64,000 nucleotides of DNA from Cryomorpha sp963748925 (GTDB lineage Bacteria > Bacteroidota > Bacteroidia > Flavobacteriales_D > Cryomorphaceae). A program made the translations under genes and the position numbers. The notes below the pieces were generated by a model that was not told the origin of the DNA, did not search any database, and saw nothing but the letters and a program-made list of their open reading frames with translations. The stretch lies in NCBI GenBank assembly GCA_963748925.1, contig CAVVKG010000009.1, positions 124,001 through 188,000 on the forward strand. The letters are read 5' to 3'. Shown piece after piece: positions 44,253 to 53,702 of this stretch. The stretch's first letter is position 1. Every line of letters begins with the position of its first letter.

Positions 44253-45566
44253 ATGAGAAAATTAAACATGAGCGGGCTTATGGCCATTTTGATGTTTAGC
44301 GCCAATACGCTTTTCGCACAAAGCTACACAAGCTATTTGACTGGAAACGCAGTTGATATCGATGTCCAGCCACAATTCGGCATTTGCTTAATGGGTGGAG
44401 CCGGTGAGAGTGATGAAGCCATGGTATGGTTCCTGGAACGCGCTAATGGCGGCGATGTAGTGGTACTCCGCGCTTCGGGCGAAGATGGATACAATGATTA
44501 TATGTATTCCGAACTGGGCGTGGAAGTAAACTCTGTGGAGACCATCGTTTTCAATACAGCTGAAGCTGCTAACAATCCCTACGTTGTGGAGCGTGTGACC
44601 AATGCTGAAGCCATCTGGATGGCTGGGGGAGACCAAAATGATTATATCACTTTCTGGCAGGACACACCCATTCAGGATGCCATAAATAACCTTCTTAACG
44701 TTAAACAAGGGCCTGTTGGAGGTATTTCGGCAGGAATGGCAGTTTTGGGTCAGGCCTATTTTCCCGCTTCTGCGGGGACCATCAATTCTGAGAATGCACT
44801 CAACAATCCATTTGCACCCCAAATGCAATTTGGTTGGGACGATTTTATTGATGCCCCGTTTATGCAAAATGTAATTACTGAAACGCATCTGAACGATCCC
44901 GATCGCATTCGCTATGGGAGGATCCTGGCTTTTATGGCCAGGCTGAGTTTCGATCAGGGTATTCGCCCTTTCGGCATGGCGAGCAATGAATACTGCGCCA
45001 TAGCGATCGATGAGGATGGGTTGGCACGAGCCTTTGGCGAGTATCCCGAGTTTGATGATGATTACGTGTATTTCCTTCAGGGAAATTGTGTTGAGCCGAA
45101 CGGGCCCGAAATTATTTCTGAAAACCAACCCTTAACGTGGGACCGAAACAATGAAGCAGTGAAGGTTTATCAGGTTCCTGCTACTTTGAGTGGTGAGAAT
45201 TATTTTAACCTGAATACCTGGACTGATGGTGAAGGAGGAGCCTGGGAAGACTGGTACGCAATCGATGGAGAGCTAACCAGAAGTGGTGACGCAAACGCAC
45301 CCAACTGTAGCGTTGGTTTGAGAAACTACCGCACCATCGATGCAGTCGTTTTTCCCAATCCTACAAGTGGCTCCCTCAGTATCAAAACGGGAGAACAAGG
45401 TTGGGATTACCGCGTTTACGACATGACCGGAAGGCTTATCGAAAGCGGAAATGAGCCCTCAACAGAACGAATTCTCGACTTTGGACTTATGCCATCCGGT
45501 ATCTATAAATTGACCGTTGAATCTAATAATGCCTTTTTTTCCACTTCGTTTGTAGTAAGCCAATAA
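44253..45566 (+). CDS. secreted cyanophycinase-like (S51) protein with T9SS sorting domain
   Basis: A 437-residue exported protein. Signal peptide 1-22 (ending TLFAQ). Residues 41-260 match the peptidase S51/cyanophycinase fold: LMGGAGE (46-52), MAGGDQNDY (123-131), nucleophile Ser159 in GGISAGM, and the ETHLNDPDRIRYGR block that carries the catalytic His. The last 75 residues are a type A sorting domain (VVFPNPTSGSLS ... YDMTGRLIESG). Cyanophycinases cut multi-Arg-Asp polymers to beta-Asp-Arg; Bacteroidota relatives may cut other isoaspartyl or dipeptide bonds outside the cell. Confidence 0.88.
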   Translation: MRKLNMSGLMAILMFSANTLFAQSYTSYLTGNAVDIDVQPQFGICLMGGAGESDEAMVWFLERANGGDVVVLRASGEDGYNDYMYSELGVEVNSVETIVFNTAEAANNPYVVERVTNAEAIWMAGGDQNDYITFWQDTPIQDAINNLLNVKQGPVGGISAGMAVLGQAYFPASAGTINSENALNNPFAPQMQFGWDDFIDAPFMQNVITETHLNDPDRIRYGRILAFMARLSFDQGIRPFGMASNEYCAIAIDEDGLARAFGEYPEFDDDYVYFLQGNCVEPNGPEIISENQPLTWDRNNEAVKVYQVPATLSGENYFNLNTWTDGEGGAWEDWYAIDGELTRSGDANAPNCSVGLRNYRTIDAVVFPNPTSGSLSIKTGEQGWDYRVYDMTGRLIESGNEPSTERILDFGLMPSGIYKLTVESNNAFFSTSFVVSQ

Positions 45567-45982
45567 ACTGATCAAAGATTTGCTGAAGAAGTCATCCCGC
45601 TGCACTCGTAGTTATTTTTATTATTCTGTTTCTATTTAATTGGCTCACGTAGATTATTCTTCAGGAGAATAAGTTCGGGTCACCATTATGGTCGTCGAAA
45701 CTTACCAATTCTTGTCGCAGAGTCAGCCGGGGTTGCGAGATTTAATTATATCGGCAGTAAAGGGTATTAAAATTGATAAGCCGCTTGAGATTCTATCGCA
45801 ATGAATACAGAGATTTTCGCTCGCTGCAGAATTTTCATGGTAGTTTGCAAGAAATTGACGCAGAGAAAATTGAGCTTTATCTCGTTTCGTCAAGGATATG
45901 AATCGGTAAGTCTCACTTCCCAAGAGGAAAAATTAAATGTAGAGTAATCATTACATTTACAACCTAAAATATTTAGCATACC
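45567..45982. other. 416-base spacer upstream of scoB
   Basis: No gene recognised. A 38-codon frame (45688-45804, MVVETYQFLSQ...) is open on the plus strand and matches nothing I know. There is no inverted repeat, terminator or transposon end. A TTACATTTA stretch near 45950 could belong to the scoB promoter. Confidence 0.45.
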
Positions 45983-46645
45983 ATGGGATTAACGAAAGAT
46001 CAAATTGCAAAGCGAATAGCTAAAGAGTTAAAGGACGGCTATTATGTGAATTTAGGAATTGGAATTCCTACGCTAGTAGCAAATCATGTTCCCGATGGAA
46101 TTTCCGTCGAGTTTCAATCTGAAAACGGGATTCTGGGAATGGGTCGTTTTCCGCTTGACGGAGAAGAAGATGCCGACTTGATTAATGCAGGAAAACAAAC
46201 CATCACGGCTAAGCCTGGTGCATCTTATTTCGATTCGGCAATGAGTTTTGCAATGATTCGCGGACAGCATGTGCAGCTCACTGTTCTAGGAGCTATGGAA
46301 GTATCTGAAAACGGCGACATCGCCAATTGGAAAATTCCCGGTAAAATGGTTAAAGGAATGGGTGGCGCCATGGATCTTGTGGCTTCTGCCGAAAATATAA
46401 TCGTTGCCATGCAGCACACCAATCGCGCCGGCGAGAGCAAATTGCTTAAAGATTGTAGTCTACCCCTCACAGGTGTGCGTTGCGTGAAGCGCATCGTTAC
46501 CGACCTGGCTGTTCTTGATATTGATCCGAATGGAGGGTTTATTCTTAGAGAGCTGGCTCCTGGAGTTACGATTGAAGAAGTGAAAGAAAAGACGGAAGGA
46601 AAGTTGACGATTCCAGATGATGTGAAGAATGTGGAAGTAGCTTAA
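45983..46645 (+). CDS. scoB: 3-oxoacid CoA-transferase subunit B
   Basis: Beta subunit of the acetoacetate CoA-transferase. The 220-residue protein has LGIGIPTLVANHVPDG and the catalytic Glu in QSENGILGMG (near residue 50), plus KGMGGAMDL. Length is normal. In most genomes scoB follows scoA directly; here a GT-C protein and a cyanophycinase-like gene lie between. It is followed by another large membrane protein. Confidence 0.95.
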   Translation: MGLTKDQIAKRIAKELKDGYYVNLGIGIPTLVANHVPDGISVEFQSENGILGMGRFPLDGEEDADLINAGKQTITAKPGASYFDSAMSFAMIRGQHVQLTVLGAMEVSENGDIANWKIPGKMVKGMGGAMDLVASAENIIVAMQHTNRAGESKLLKDCSLPLTGVRCVKRIVTDLAVLDIDPNGGFILRELAPGVTIEEVKEKTEGKLTIPDDVKNVEVA

Positions 46646-46716
46646 GTCGGAAAACTTAATATAGTTCAGCTGTAGTATTCTTCAGTTACTGTAAAACCAA
46701 TCTCTCTATCTTGCCC

Positions 46717-48516
46717 ATGCTATACTCGCTCAATCGTTTTTCCATCTTCGCACTTTTAATCGTTGCCGTGTCACTTTCACTCGCCACTTATGCGGTAGCA
46801 GGCGATGGAGGGGCGATATCGTGGGATGCTTTCGGTTATTATTACTACTTAAAACTTCTTTTTATAGACAACACTCTAATTTTAGAAAGCTTGGATTCTG
46901 TAAATCAGATATTCGAAAAATACAATCCGAGCAGCTCTGTTTATCAGTTTACCAATCTTCCAAATGGGCGGATCATTGTGCGATATCCAATAGGACAGGC
47001 ACTACTTTATCTTCCTTTCTTTATAATTGCTCATATTACTGCTCTTTTCAGTGATTTTCCGGCAGATGGTTTTTCTAAACCTTACGACATTGCTGTGCGC
47101 ATAGGTGGATTGGTTTATCACTTTCTTGGATTCTACTTCGTAGCCAGAATCCTTCGCCTTCACTTTAGTGATAAGGTTGTGGGAATTACTCTTGTAATTT
47201 TGCTTTTTGGAACGAATGCATACAGCCTTATGGCGGGATCAGCACTTTCCGCTCAGGGATCCTTGTTTTTTCTGATAGCTTTGTTTATTTGGCTAGTAGA
47301 TCGCTACTATAAAGAAAAGACAAATGGACTAATTCTCGCAGTAGCTGCCGTTTTTGGGCTGATTTGCCTTAATCGCCCTACCGATTTTGTTACCATTATC
47401 CCAGCTATTTTATGGCCTCTCACTATTACAGGGCTTTCTGTAAAAGAGGAAATTAAAAGCTTTTTTGGTCGCAAAGGGCACGTCATTCGATTTGCAGTTG
47501 TTATTATTTTATTTGCCTTTATACAGTTTGGTTATTGGAAATATGCCGGAGGTAGCTGGTTTATTAATAGTTATGGAAATCCTGCAGAGGGCCTGGACTT
47601 CTTGAGTCCCCATACCATTCCATTCCTGTTTAGCTTTAAATCGGGATGGTTTATATACACCCCGCTCATGCTATTCGTAATAATTTATCTCATAGTTCGT
47701 GCTTTGAAGAAGGATGGCAGTATGATTGTAGTGTTGGCATATACTGTATTATTTGTTTATTTAGCTTCTTCCTGGACCAACTGGTGGTATGGAGGAGGAT
47801 TCTCACAAAGGGCCATGGGTCAGGCCTATGTACTTTTAAGCATACCCTTGGCCGGCTTAATAGATTACGCCTTTATTAAAAGACGGAAATTATATATTCC
47901 ATTAGCTTTTTTAATTGTGTCTTTCACTTTATTAAGCATTTGGCAGGCAAAGCAGTATAAGAACGGCGTCTTGACCAGTGAAACTGTAACTGCTGATTAT
48001 TATTTTGCCAGTTTCTTTGATTTATATCAAAATCCCGAAAACTTAGATTTACTCGCTTTTAGCCATTACGACGTATATACCCAACCTAATTACAGGCTTC
48101 CTGAAGGTTATATTCTTACCAAAACAAAGCACCTCGAAATTGAGGAGCAGATGCAAAATCTAGAAGGAAAAGAATTCTCCCAAGGCTTTAGCGTACCTTA
48201 CCAGGATTTGTGTGATGGTGATTATTGCTTTATTCTTTTTTCTACAGTTTTTGAAGGCCCTCCCCCAAATAGTGCCGTTCTAGTAACAACTTTTGATCAC
48301 AATGGATCTTATGGTTATCAGGGCAGAGACGCACCTAAAGTTGTAGTGGACACAAATCAAACGAGAAACTTATATACCGCCACCTCAGTGTACCTTACGC
48401 CTAATATGCGCAGCACCAGGGATAAGCTCAACGCTTATGTATGGAATAGAGGTAAGGAAGCTGGAACGCTTAAACAGTTAAAGCTGGAAGTGTATGAGAA
48501 AACGGAAAACGACTAA
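46717..48516 (+). CDS. polytopic GT-C-like membrane protein
   Basis: A 599-residue inner-membrane protein with about ten transmembrane segments in the first 420 residues and a soluble C-terminal part with two cysteines (DLCDGDYCF). An acidic first loop (ISWDAFGYYYYLK) and a later NWWYGGGFSQRAMGQ block resemble Bacteroidota GT-C-like proteins of unknown donor. The ATG at 46717 is taken rather than TTG two codons earlier. It probably transfers or handles lipid-linked sugars; the substrate is unknown. Confidence 0.72.
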   Translation: MLYSLNRFSIFALLIVAVSLSLATYAVAGDGGAISWDAFGYYYYLKLLFIDNTLILESLDSVNQIFEKYNPSSSVYQFTNLPNGRIIVRYPIGQALLYLPFFIIAHITALFSDFPADGFSKPYDIAVRIGGLVYHFLGFYFVARILRLHFSDKVVGITLVILLFGTNAYSLMAGSALSAQGSLFFLIALFIWLVDRYYKEKTNGLILAVAAVFGLICLNRPTDFVTIIPAILWPLTITGLSVKEEIKSFFGRKGHVIRFAVVIILFAFIQFGYWKYAGGSWFINSYGNPAEGLDFLSPHTIPFLFSFKSGWFIYTPLMLFVIIYLIVRALKKDGSMIVVLAYTVLFVYLASSWTNWWYGGGFSQRAMGQAYVLLSIPLAGLIDYAFIKRRKLYIPLAFLIVSFTLLSIWQAKQYKNGVLTSETVTADYYFASFFDLYQNPENLDLLAFSHYDVYTQPNYRLPEGYILTKTKHLEIEEQMQNLEGKEFSQGFSVPYQDLCDGDYCFILFSTVFEGPPPNSAVLVTTFDHNGSYGYQGRDAPKVVVDTNQTRNLYTATSVYLTPNMRSTRDKLNAYVWNRGKEAGTLKQLKLEVYEKTEND

Positions 48517-48628
48517 TTTTCATTATACCAGCTGATTAATCAAAAGTGATGTCTTGTAGTATCTCCTTTTAGATTCGGAAGTTTGAGAATTCTGGTCGCC
48601 AAATTAAAATGCACAATTGCTATTAGAT

Positions 48629-50479
48629 TTAATATAAATTATAGGACAAATTGGCCACATTTGCATCCCTGCCATTAGGGTTCCATAAGAATATTTTGAA
48701 TTTGTCATCGGGATGGATGTTAAGCGTATAAAGCGTGATCCTTTTTTTTGCCAGTAACCATCCGTTTCTATTTTCTTCCGGGTTTTCCCAGGTTACAGAC
48801 GACCAACTTAGCGGCTTATCATCACCCGGCCTGACAATTACCGCTACAAGATGTAAATCATGAAGGCTATCCGCAAATTTCGCTAAACCACTTACTTCCA
48901 AATATGCGAGTTGGTTCCCCGGCCGGGTATCAATAGTGTCCGTTGTAAAATTGATCCCTCCGCCATAAACCACATCAGGCGCCATGTGATACGAAAAGCC
49001 ACCATCATAACTCACAGAATCACTCAGATTATTAAGATTATAGTTTTCCATCACTGTTTCCGTCGGTTCAAACTGCAATTCTCCTGAATAAAAAGGGGTA
49101 CTGTTTGAATAATCTATTGATACTTTTTTGCCCCCATTGTATTTTCCATATAGATAGTTCCACCATCCGTCGGCATTGGTTTCCAGATCGGAATGAAAAG
49201 TAGAAAATGGATATATAGTATACGCGGGAACCGTGCAAGTTGGAACGGAACATTCAGCCAGCATTTGGCTCCGGGATTTATATTGTTTTTTATATTCAAG
49301 TGCGCTTCCCGAAATTAAATCCGCATAAGCATTTTGAACTCCGTTTGATCCCGAAAAAATAAAAGTCACTATTAAAAAGCCTATTGCACCAATATTTATC
49401 CTTTTTTCTTGCAAATTTTTACCCGCTTGCGATAGCAATGGAGCCAAGAGCCGTCCCAGATAAATACTTCCTAATACCAATACCCAAAGAGCAAAATTTT
49501 GAGTTCGAAGCGGCGGTGGAATTTTATAAATATAATACGTCGGGAACGTTGCTGCCAAAACCAAAATAAATATCAAAACAATTGTTCCTGCGATAGTTAC
49601 CAGTTTAAATTTATCTTTTGACTGATTTGAAAAGCTAAGCATCCCCACTACAATCAAAGGAATCAACGGCAGCCATATGAACTCACCAATAAAATGAAGA
49701 GCATCTGAAAGGGAGAGAGTAAATGCTTCCCAGATTTGATCAGAACCTCTTTCACCAAGATCGCTTTCAGCCCTTAAATTATTTCCTGGAGCAAATACTA
49801 TTAGTCCGCTGCCAACTGCAGCAGACAACACTATTAAAATCCTTTTATTGAAAAAACCTTTCCCACTTAGAACGGAAGAGGCGTAATAAACTGAGAGCGA
49901 TAATATAGTAATAGTCATTGCTACCTCATTGCACCCAACAACTGCAAAAGATACAAGACACATGAGTATAAGATTCCTGCCTCCATTTTTCGACAGGTTG
50001 TCTCTGTTCAATCGCACACCTAACCCACAAAGGTAGGCTACAAAAATACAGGCCAGCTGATAAGTGGCGCTTCCGGGAAACCAATAATAGGCTTCAGTGA
50101 TATCTGGAATAAACGATATGTACGCCAATAAACATGCTAGACTAAGAGTAAATACATATCTCCTTTTAATAAAGGGACTGAGACTTTCAACGAGAAAATA
50201 GAGGCTATGTAGGGATCCTATAAAAACCAAGAAGCTCACAAGCTGATATAGTAAGAAGTACTTAAGGAGAATAGGCGAAATACTTAATATTGCGGTGGAA
50301 AAATATCGTCCAGTCCAAGTCGTATACCAATGTATTTGTGCACCAAGATATCCGTGATCGTCGGTGATATTGGCAAAGCTGTAATCATCTACCGATGGAA
50401 AACAATAAAAACATAGTATTAAAAATGGAATAAAACACCCCAAGAGAAAAACAGGGGTGACCAATTTAAAATATTTCAT
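48629..50479 (-). CDS. DUF6056-like polytopic membrane protein
   Basis: A protein of 616 residues from ATG 50479 (or 651 from ATG 50584) with about eleven transmembrane segments and a C-terminal periplasmic beta domain. The first loop CFPSVDDYSFA and the later YYWFPGSATYQLA block match my memory of the DUF6056 family, a GT-C-like group often near glycan genes. The longer start would add a Phe-rich, uncertain segment. It is convergent with the preceding gene. Confidence 0.72.
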   Translation of the reverse strand: MKYFKLVTPVFLLGCFIPFLILCFYCFPSVDDYSFANITDDHGYLGAQIHWYTTWTGRYFSTAILSISPILLKYFLLYQLVSFLVFIGSLHSLYFLVESLSPFIKRRYVFTLSLACLLAYISFIPDITEAYYWFPGSATYQLACIFVAYLCGLGVRLNRDNLSKNGGRNLILMCLVSFAVVGCNEVAMTITILSLSVYYASSVLSGKGFFNKRILIVLSAAVGSGLIVFAPGNNLRAESDLGERGSDQIWEAFTLSLSDALHFIGEFIWLPLIPLIVVGMLSFSNQSKDKFKLVTIAGTIVLIFILVLAATFPTYYIYKIPPPLRTQNFALWVLVLGSIYLGRLLAPLLSQAGKNLQEKRINIGAIGFLIVTFIFSGSNGVQNAYADLISGSALEYKKQYKSRSQMLAECSVPTCTVPAYTIYPFSTFHSDLETNADGWWNYLYGKYNGGKKVSIDYSNSTPFYSGELQFEPTETVMENYNLNNLSDSVSYDGGFSYHMAPDVVYGGGINFTTDTIDTRPGNQLAYLEVSGLAKFADSLHDLHLVAVIVRPGDDKPLSWSSVTWENPEENRNGWLLAKKRITLYTLNIHPDDKFKIFLWNPNGRDANVANLSYNLY

Positions 50480-50763
50480 CCTTTTGCTTCTTACGGCCGG
50501 CAATATCCGAAAAAATATATAAGAATAACTGTCATTAAATTGCTCAGTTTGAAATAACTCTCTCCAGAAAATGGAAAAGACCATAGAAAATAAACTTTCT
50601 TAGCCGTTATTTTTGAAAATGATTAGACTGGAATCATTCTATCAATTCAACCCCCTTATTTCTTGCAGTTTAAAATAGGACAAAATAACTCTAATTACTT
50701 CAGGATTTCTCTATTTGCCAAAATCTGTATGTTTTTACTTTTTGACTCTGTTGTGGGAAAGAT

Positions 50764-51048
50764 TTGCTTAATATTGTATCACATAATAAAAGTATATTCC
50801 TATATTTTAAGTTGACGGGTTTTAAATCTTTCTCAGAGAATACCCTGTTGTACAGCAATCATCGTCAATTCTCAAATTTTCAATATATACCCTTTATAAT
50901 TGGGTTGTCAGTTGGTCTGATTATTTTTCCACTTTCTCTCACCGGGTTTTCCTTGACATACTATCCCGGTGATCTTGGGGATACTCGCTTTAATATTAAA
51001 TTAGTCTTCTTGGAAATAAAATGCATCTTAATTAATAGATTTTTTTGA
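50764..51048 (+). pseudogene. probable 5' fragment of another polytopic membrane protein gene
   Basis: A 94-codon frame with one clear transmembrane segment (FIIGLSVGLIIFPLSL) followed by YYPGDLGDTRFN, a first-loop pattern I know from the start of large Bacteroidota membrane proteins. The frame then ends within 20 codons (ILINRFF) instead of continuing for 400 or more. The start codon is unclear. It sits between two minus-strand GT-C-like genes, with strongly AT-rich flanks, so a decayed gene is the best reading; chance is possible. Confidence 0.4.
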
Positions 51049-51086
51049 GGACGGTATTATCAGTTACCCATCTTTTAAGTGATCCT

Positions 51087-52718
51087 TTAAGGTTTCAAAC
51101 CATTAATCCTAAAAAGCACTCCTGTGCTAGATTCATAAACCTTCACATATCTATCACCATACTGTGAAAGTGATTTTTGACAATCTGGATTTAAATTTGA
51201 AAACGAACCCAGAATAAATATATAATCGATACTCATAGCGTTCGAGTCATCGGATAAAGGGTAAATCATATCACACTTATTAAGTTTTCCATGCGGAATG
51301 TTTACTTCCTTTCGTTTCTCATTCCAGGTAACTGGGAAGTATCCTGAATTAGCTTCATAATTCTCTAATATTACCATTGGTTCCTTTATTCCTAAATAAT
51401 TGGAATAGTGACCATACAGCCAATTGCTTGAGGCATTAATAGGCATTATAACACTTCGAGGTTCAAGCTGCTCTGAGATATCAACAATTTCCTGAGCAAC
51501 CGGATCCAGACTCTTTATTACTTCAGAATAATACATATTCAAATTTACTACTACATAGACAATAACCGGAATACATATTGTCGGAATCCATTTTTTTGAA
51601 ATTACCGTTGCAAACCAATAAATTAAAAAAATCAGAAACAACATAGCCATTCGTACCGAGATATAACCTCCGTATCCGTCAGAATCGGGAAGTATAAAAA
51701 AGGCTAAAATGCAAACAATGCAGGCGGTCGCTGCAAGTGCTGAAGAATGGCTTGTAAATTTCAATAGAATCCCTTGTGAAGTCAGGTTCGTTCTGTTCGG
51801 TTTGAAATTCTCTTTAACTTTCAGAGCTATCACCGCGAGAATCAATATCGCGAATACAAAGAATAACAGCTTAGTATAGCCGCGCTCCAATTCGTAGTTA
51901 AAAGCAATAAGCGGTCTAAAGTCGGTGAAGTAAGTTATTCTTTCTTTCCAGGAGATAAAACTGTAGTTATTCCCCGTCTGAGGTCTTTTGAAAAAGTAGA
52001 CCGCAGTGAAAAACAAAGGAACCAGGTTGGTTATAAAAACAATCGCAACCAAATTCAACATCTCGCCAGTTAAAATACGCTTTTTTACAGGATGATTAGC
52101 AAGATGTCTCAACCATGTTATAGCTATTTGTAAAAAGAAAAAAGCAACTAGGAGCCCATAAATGACCAAATGCGACGAAAACGTGAGAAAACTCAGTAAT
52201 GACAAAATCATAAAAGAGCCAAAACTGAATTTATCTCTACTTGATCTCAGCCAAAATCCTAGACATAAAAAAAGAAAAATCAGCGAAATACTGAAATTAT
52301 AAAAACCAAGTAGGAAGAGATAACTATAAACAAAAGGTAGAATAAAGTAACTAAACACAACATTTGCCGAAAGCGTAGATTTAAGAAGATATCGAAAGGA
52401 AAGTGGCAGGCTCACCGCATACACTATCAAAAACGTCTTTTCAGCCACATGGGGAGGCAACACTTTCAATAGTACTGCAATGATAGCGTGTCCGGATAGG
52501 TTCGGGACTAATTCATTAAGTTGATAGAACTGATTTACTACATCCGGTGCCCCTTGGATCAATTCCAGAATAAGCTTAGAATTATACAAGTGGGCTGGCC
52601 CGTCAAGTGTCGGGAAAAACGACCCGGCAAATAAGGGAATCAAGTTTAACAAAACTAACGAACCAAATAGCCAGACTTCATTTTTTTCTAAGAAGCTAAA
52701 TATCTTAATCCTATTCAT
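51087..52718 (-). CDS. polytopic GT-C-like membrane protein
   Basis: A 543-residue inner-membrane protein (about eleven segments) starting MNRIKIFSFLEKNEVW at ATG 52718; an extension to TTG 52847 is unlikely because it would run over the divergent gene's promoter. The first loop has FPTLDGPAHLYNSKLI, an Asp-containing pattern typical of Bacteroidota GT-C-like proteins, and the C-terminus is a small soluble domain with paired cysteines. The substrate is unknown. It is divergent from the GT2 gene at 52847. Confidence 0.72.
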   Translation of the reverse strand: MNRIKIFSFLEKNEVWLFGSLVLLNLIPLFAGSFFPTLDGPAHLYNSKLILELIQGAPDVVNQFYQLNELVPNLSGHAIIAVLLKVLPPHVAEKTFLIVYAVSLPLSFRYLLKSTLSANVVFSYFILPFVYSYLFLLGFYNFSISLIFLFLCLGFWLRSSRDKFSFGSFMILSLLSFLTFSSHLVIYGLLVAFFFLQIAITWLRHLANHPVKKRILTGEMLNLVAIVFITNLVPLFFTAVYFFKRPQTGNNYSFISWKERITYFTDFRPLIAFNYELERGYTKLLFFVFAILILAVIALKVKENFKPNRTNLTSQGILLKFTSHSSALAATACIVCILAFFILPDSDGYGGYISVRMAMLFLIFLIYWFATVISKKWIPTICIPVIVYVVVNLNMYYSEVIKSLDPVAQEIVDISEQLEPRSVIMPINASSNWLYGHYSNYLGIKEPMVILENYEANSGYFPVTWNEKRKEVNIPHGKLNKCDMIYPLSDDSNAMSIDYIFILGSFSNLNPDCQKSLSQYGDRYVKVYESSTGVLFRINGLKP

Positions 52719-52846
52719 AATTGACAAAACTAAACTTATTCCGTTCTTAAATTCATAGAAAATCTTTGCGAACACGAAAATTCTCAATGAATTAGATAAA
52801 TAAAAATAATATCTTCGCTGTTTGGTTTTAAAAGTCGGAATACCCA

Positions 52847-53566
52847 ATGAAACAGCTGTCTATCGCCATACCCGCTTACAACGAGGGGAAAACAATTCAC
52901 CTAATTCTCGATAAAATAAAAGCTGTTTCGCTAAACTATGGAATTCAAAAAGAGATTATCATAGTAAACGATGCTTCAACGGATAATACGGAAGAAGCAG
53001 TACAAAATTATGTGAGCCTAAACCCTGAACTCAATATTCAGTTTTATAACCAGCCTAAAAACATGGGCAAAGGTGCAGCTCTGCACCGGGCAATAAAAGA
53101 GTCCAGCGGAGAATATATTATCATTCAGGACGCCGATTTGGAGTATGATCCCCGAGAGTATAATATCCTTCTAAAGCCCGTTATGGAGGGCTTTGCAGAT
53201 GTTGTCTACGGTTCGCGTTTTATGGGTGGAAACCCACATCGAATATTATTCTTTTGGCACAGCATCGGAAATAAAATGCTCACCACCATTTCTAATATGT
53301 TGACAAACCTCAACCTTACGGATATGGAGACTTGCTATAAACTAGTACGGGCAGATATCTTGAAGAGCTTGATTCTTAGGGAGAACAGATTTGGATTTGA
53401 ACCGGAAGTAACCGCTAAGCTTTCTCGAATTCCGAAAATCAGATTTTATGAGGTAGGAATTTCATATTATGGTCGCACCTACGAAGAAGGAAAAAAGATT
53501 GGCTGGAAAGATGGTTTTAGAGCTATTTACTGTATTTTAAAGTACAATCTCTTTTCAAAGAAATAG
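52847..53566 (+). CDS. GT2 glycosyltransferase (polyprenyl-phosphate mannosyl/glucosyltransferase-like)
   Basis: A 239-residue soluble or peripheral GT-A enzyme with AIPAYNEGKTI (residues 7-17), NDASTDNT, the metal-binding DADLEYD, GSRFMGGNPHR and METCYKLVRADI. These match DPM1-like enzymes that move a sugar from a nucleotide donor to polyprenyl phosphate. The product would be the donor for GT-C enzymes such as those around it. It starts at ATG 52847, directly divergent from a GT-C-like gene. Confidence 0.88.
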   Translation: MKQLSIAIPAYNEGKTIHLILDKIKAVSLNYGIQKEIIIVNDASTDNTEEAVQNYVSLNPELNIQFYNQPKNMGKGAALHRAIKESSGEYIIIQDADLEYDPREYNILLKPVMEGFADVVYGSRFMGGNPHRILFFWHSIGNKMLTTISNMLTNLNLTDMETCYKLVRADILKSLILRENRFGFEPEVTAKLSRIPKIRFYEVGISYYGRTYEEGKKIGWKDGFRAIYCILKYNLFSKK

Positions 53567-53702
53567 ATATTGGTTTTTTCTATTGTTCCCGCTCAGGCAC
53601 AGCAAAAAATTTGACACATTCCGAAAAATCAACCTTTTAGCTTTAATGGGATTCTCTAAAAATGCTCTATAGTAATTCCGAATCTCCTACTGCATTAACA
53701 GC

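Noticed and set aside
44388..45128. 246-codon open frame antisense to the cyanophycinase-like gene
   Set aside because: No recognisable domain; lies wholly inside a well-supported gene and is the usual shadow of its codon bias.
45688..45804. 38-codon frame in the spacer before scoB
   Set aside because: Looks protein-like at first but matches no family I know and is too short to support.
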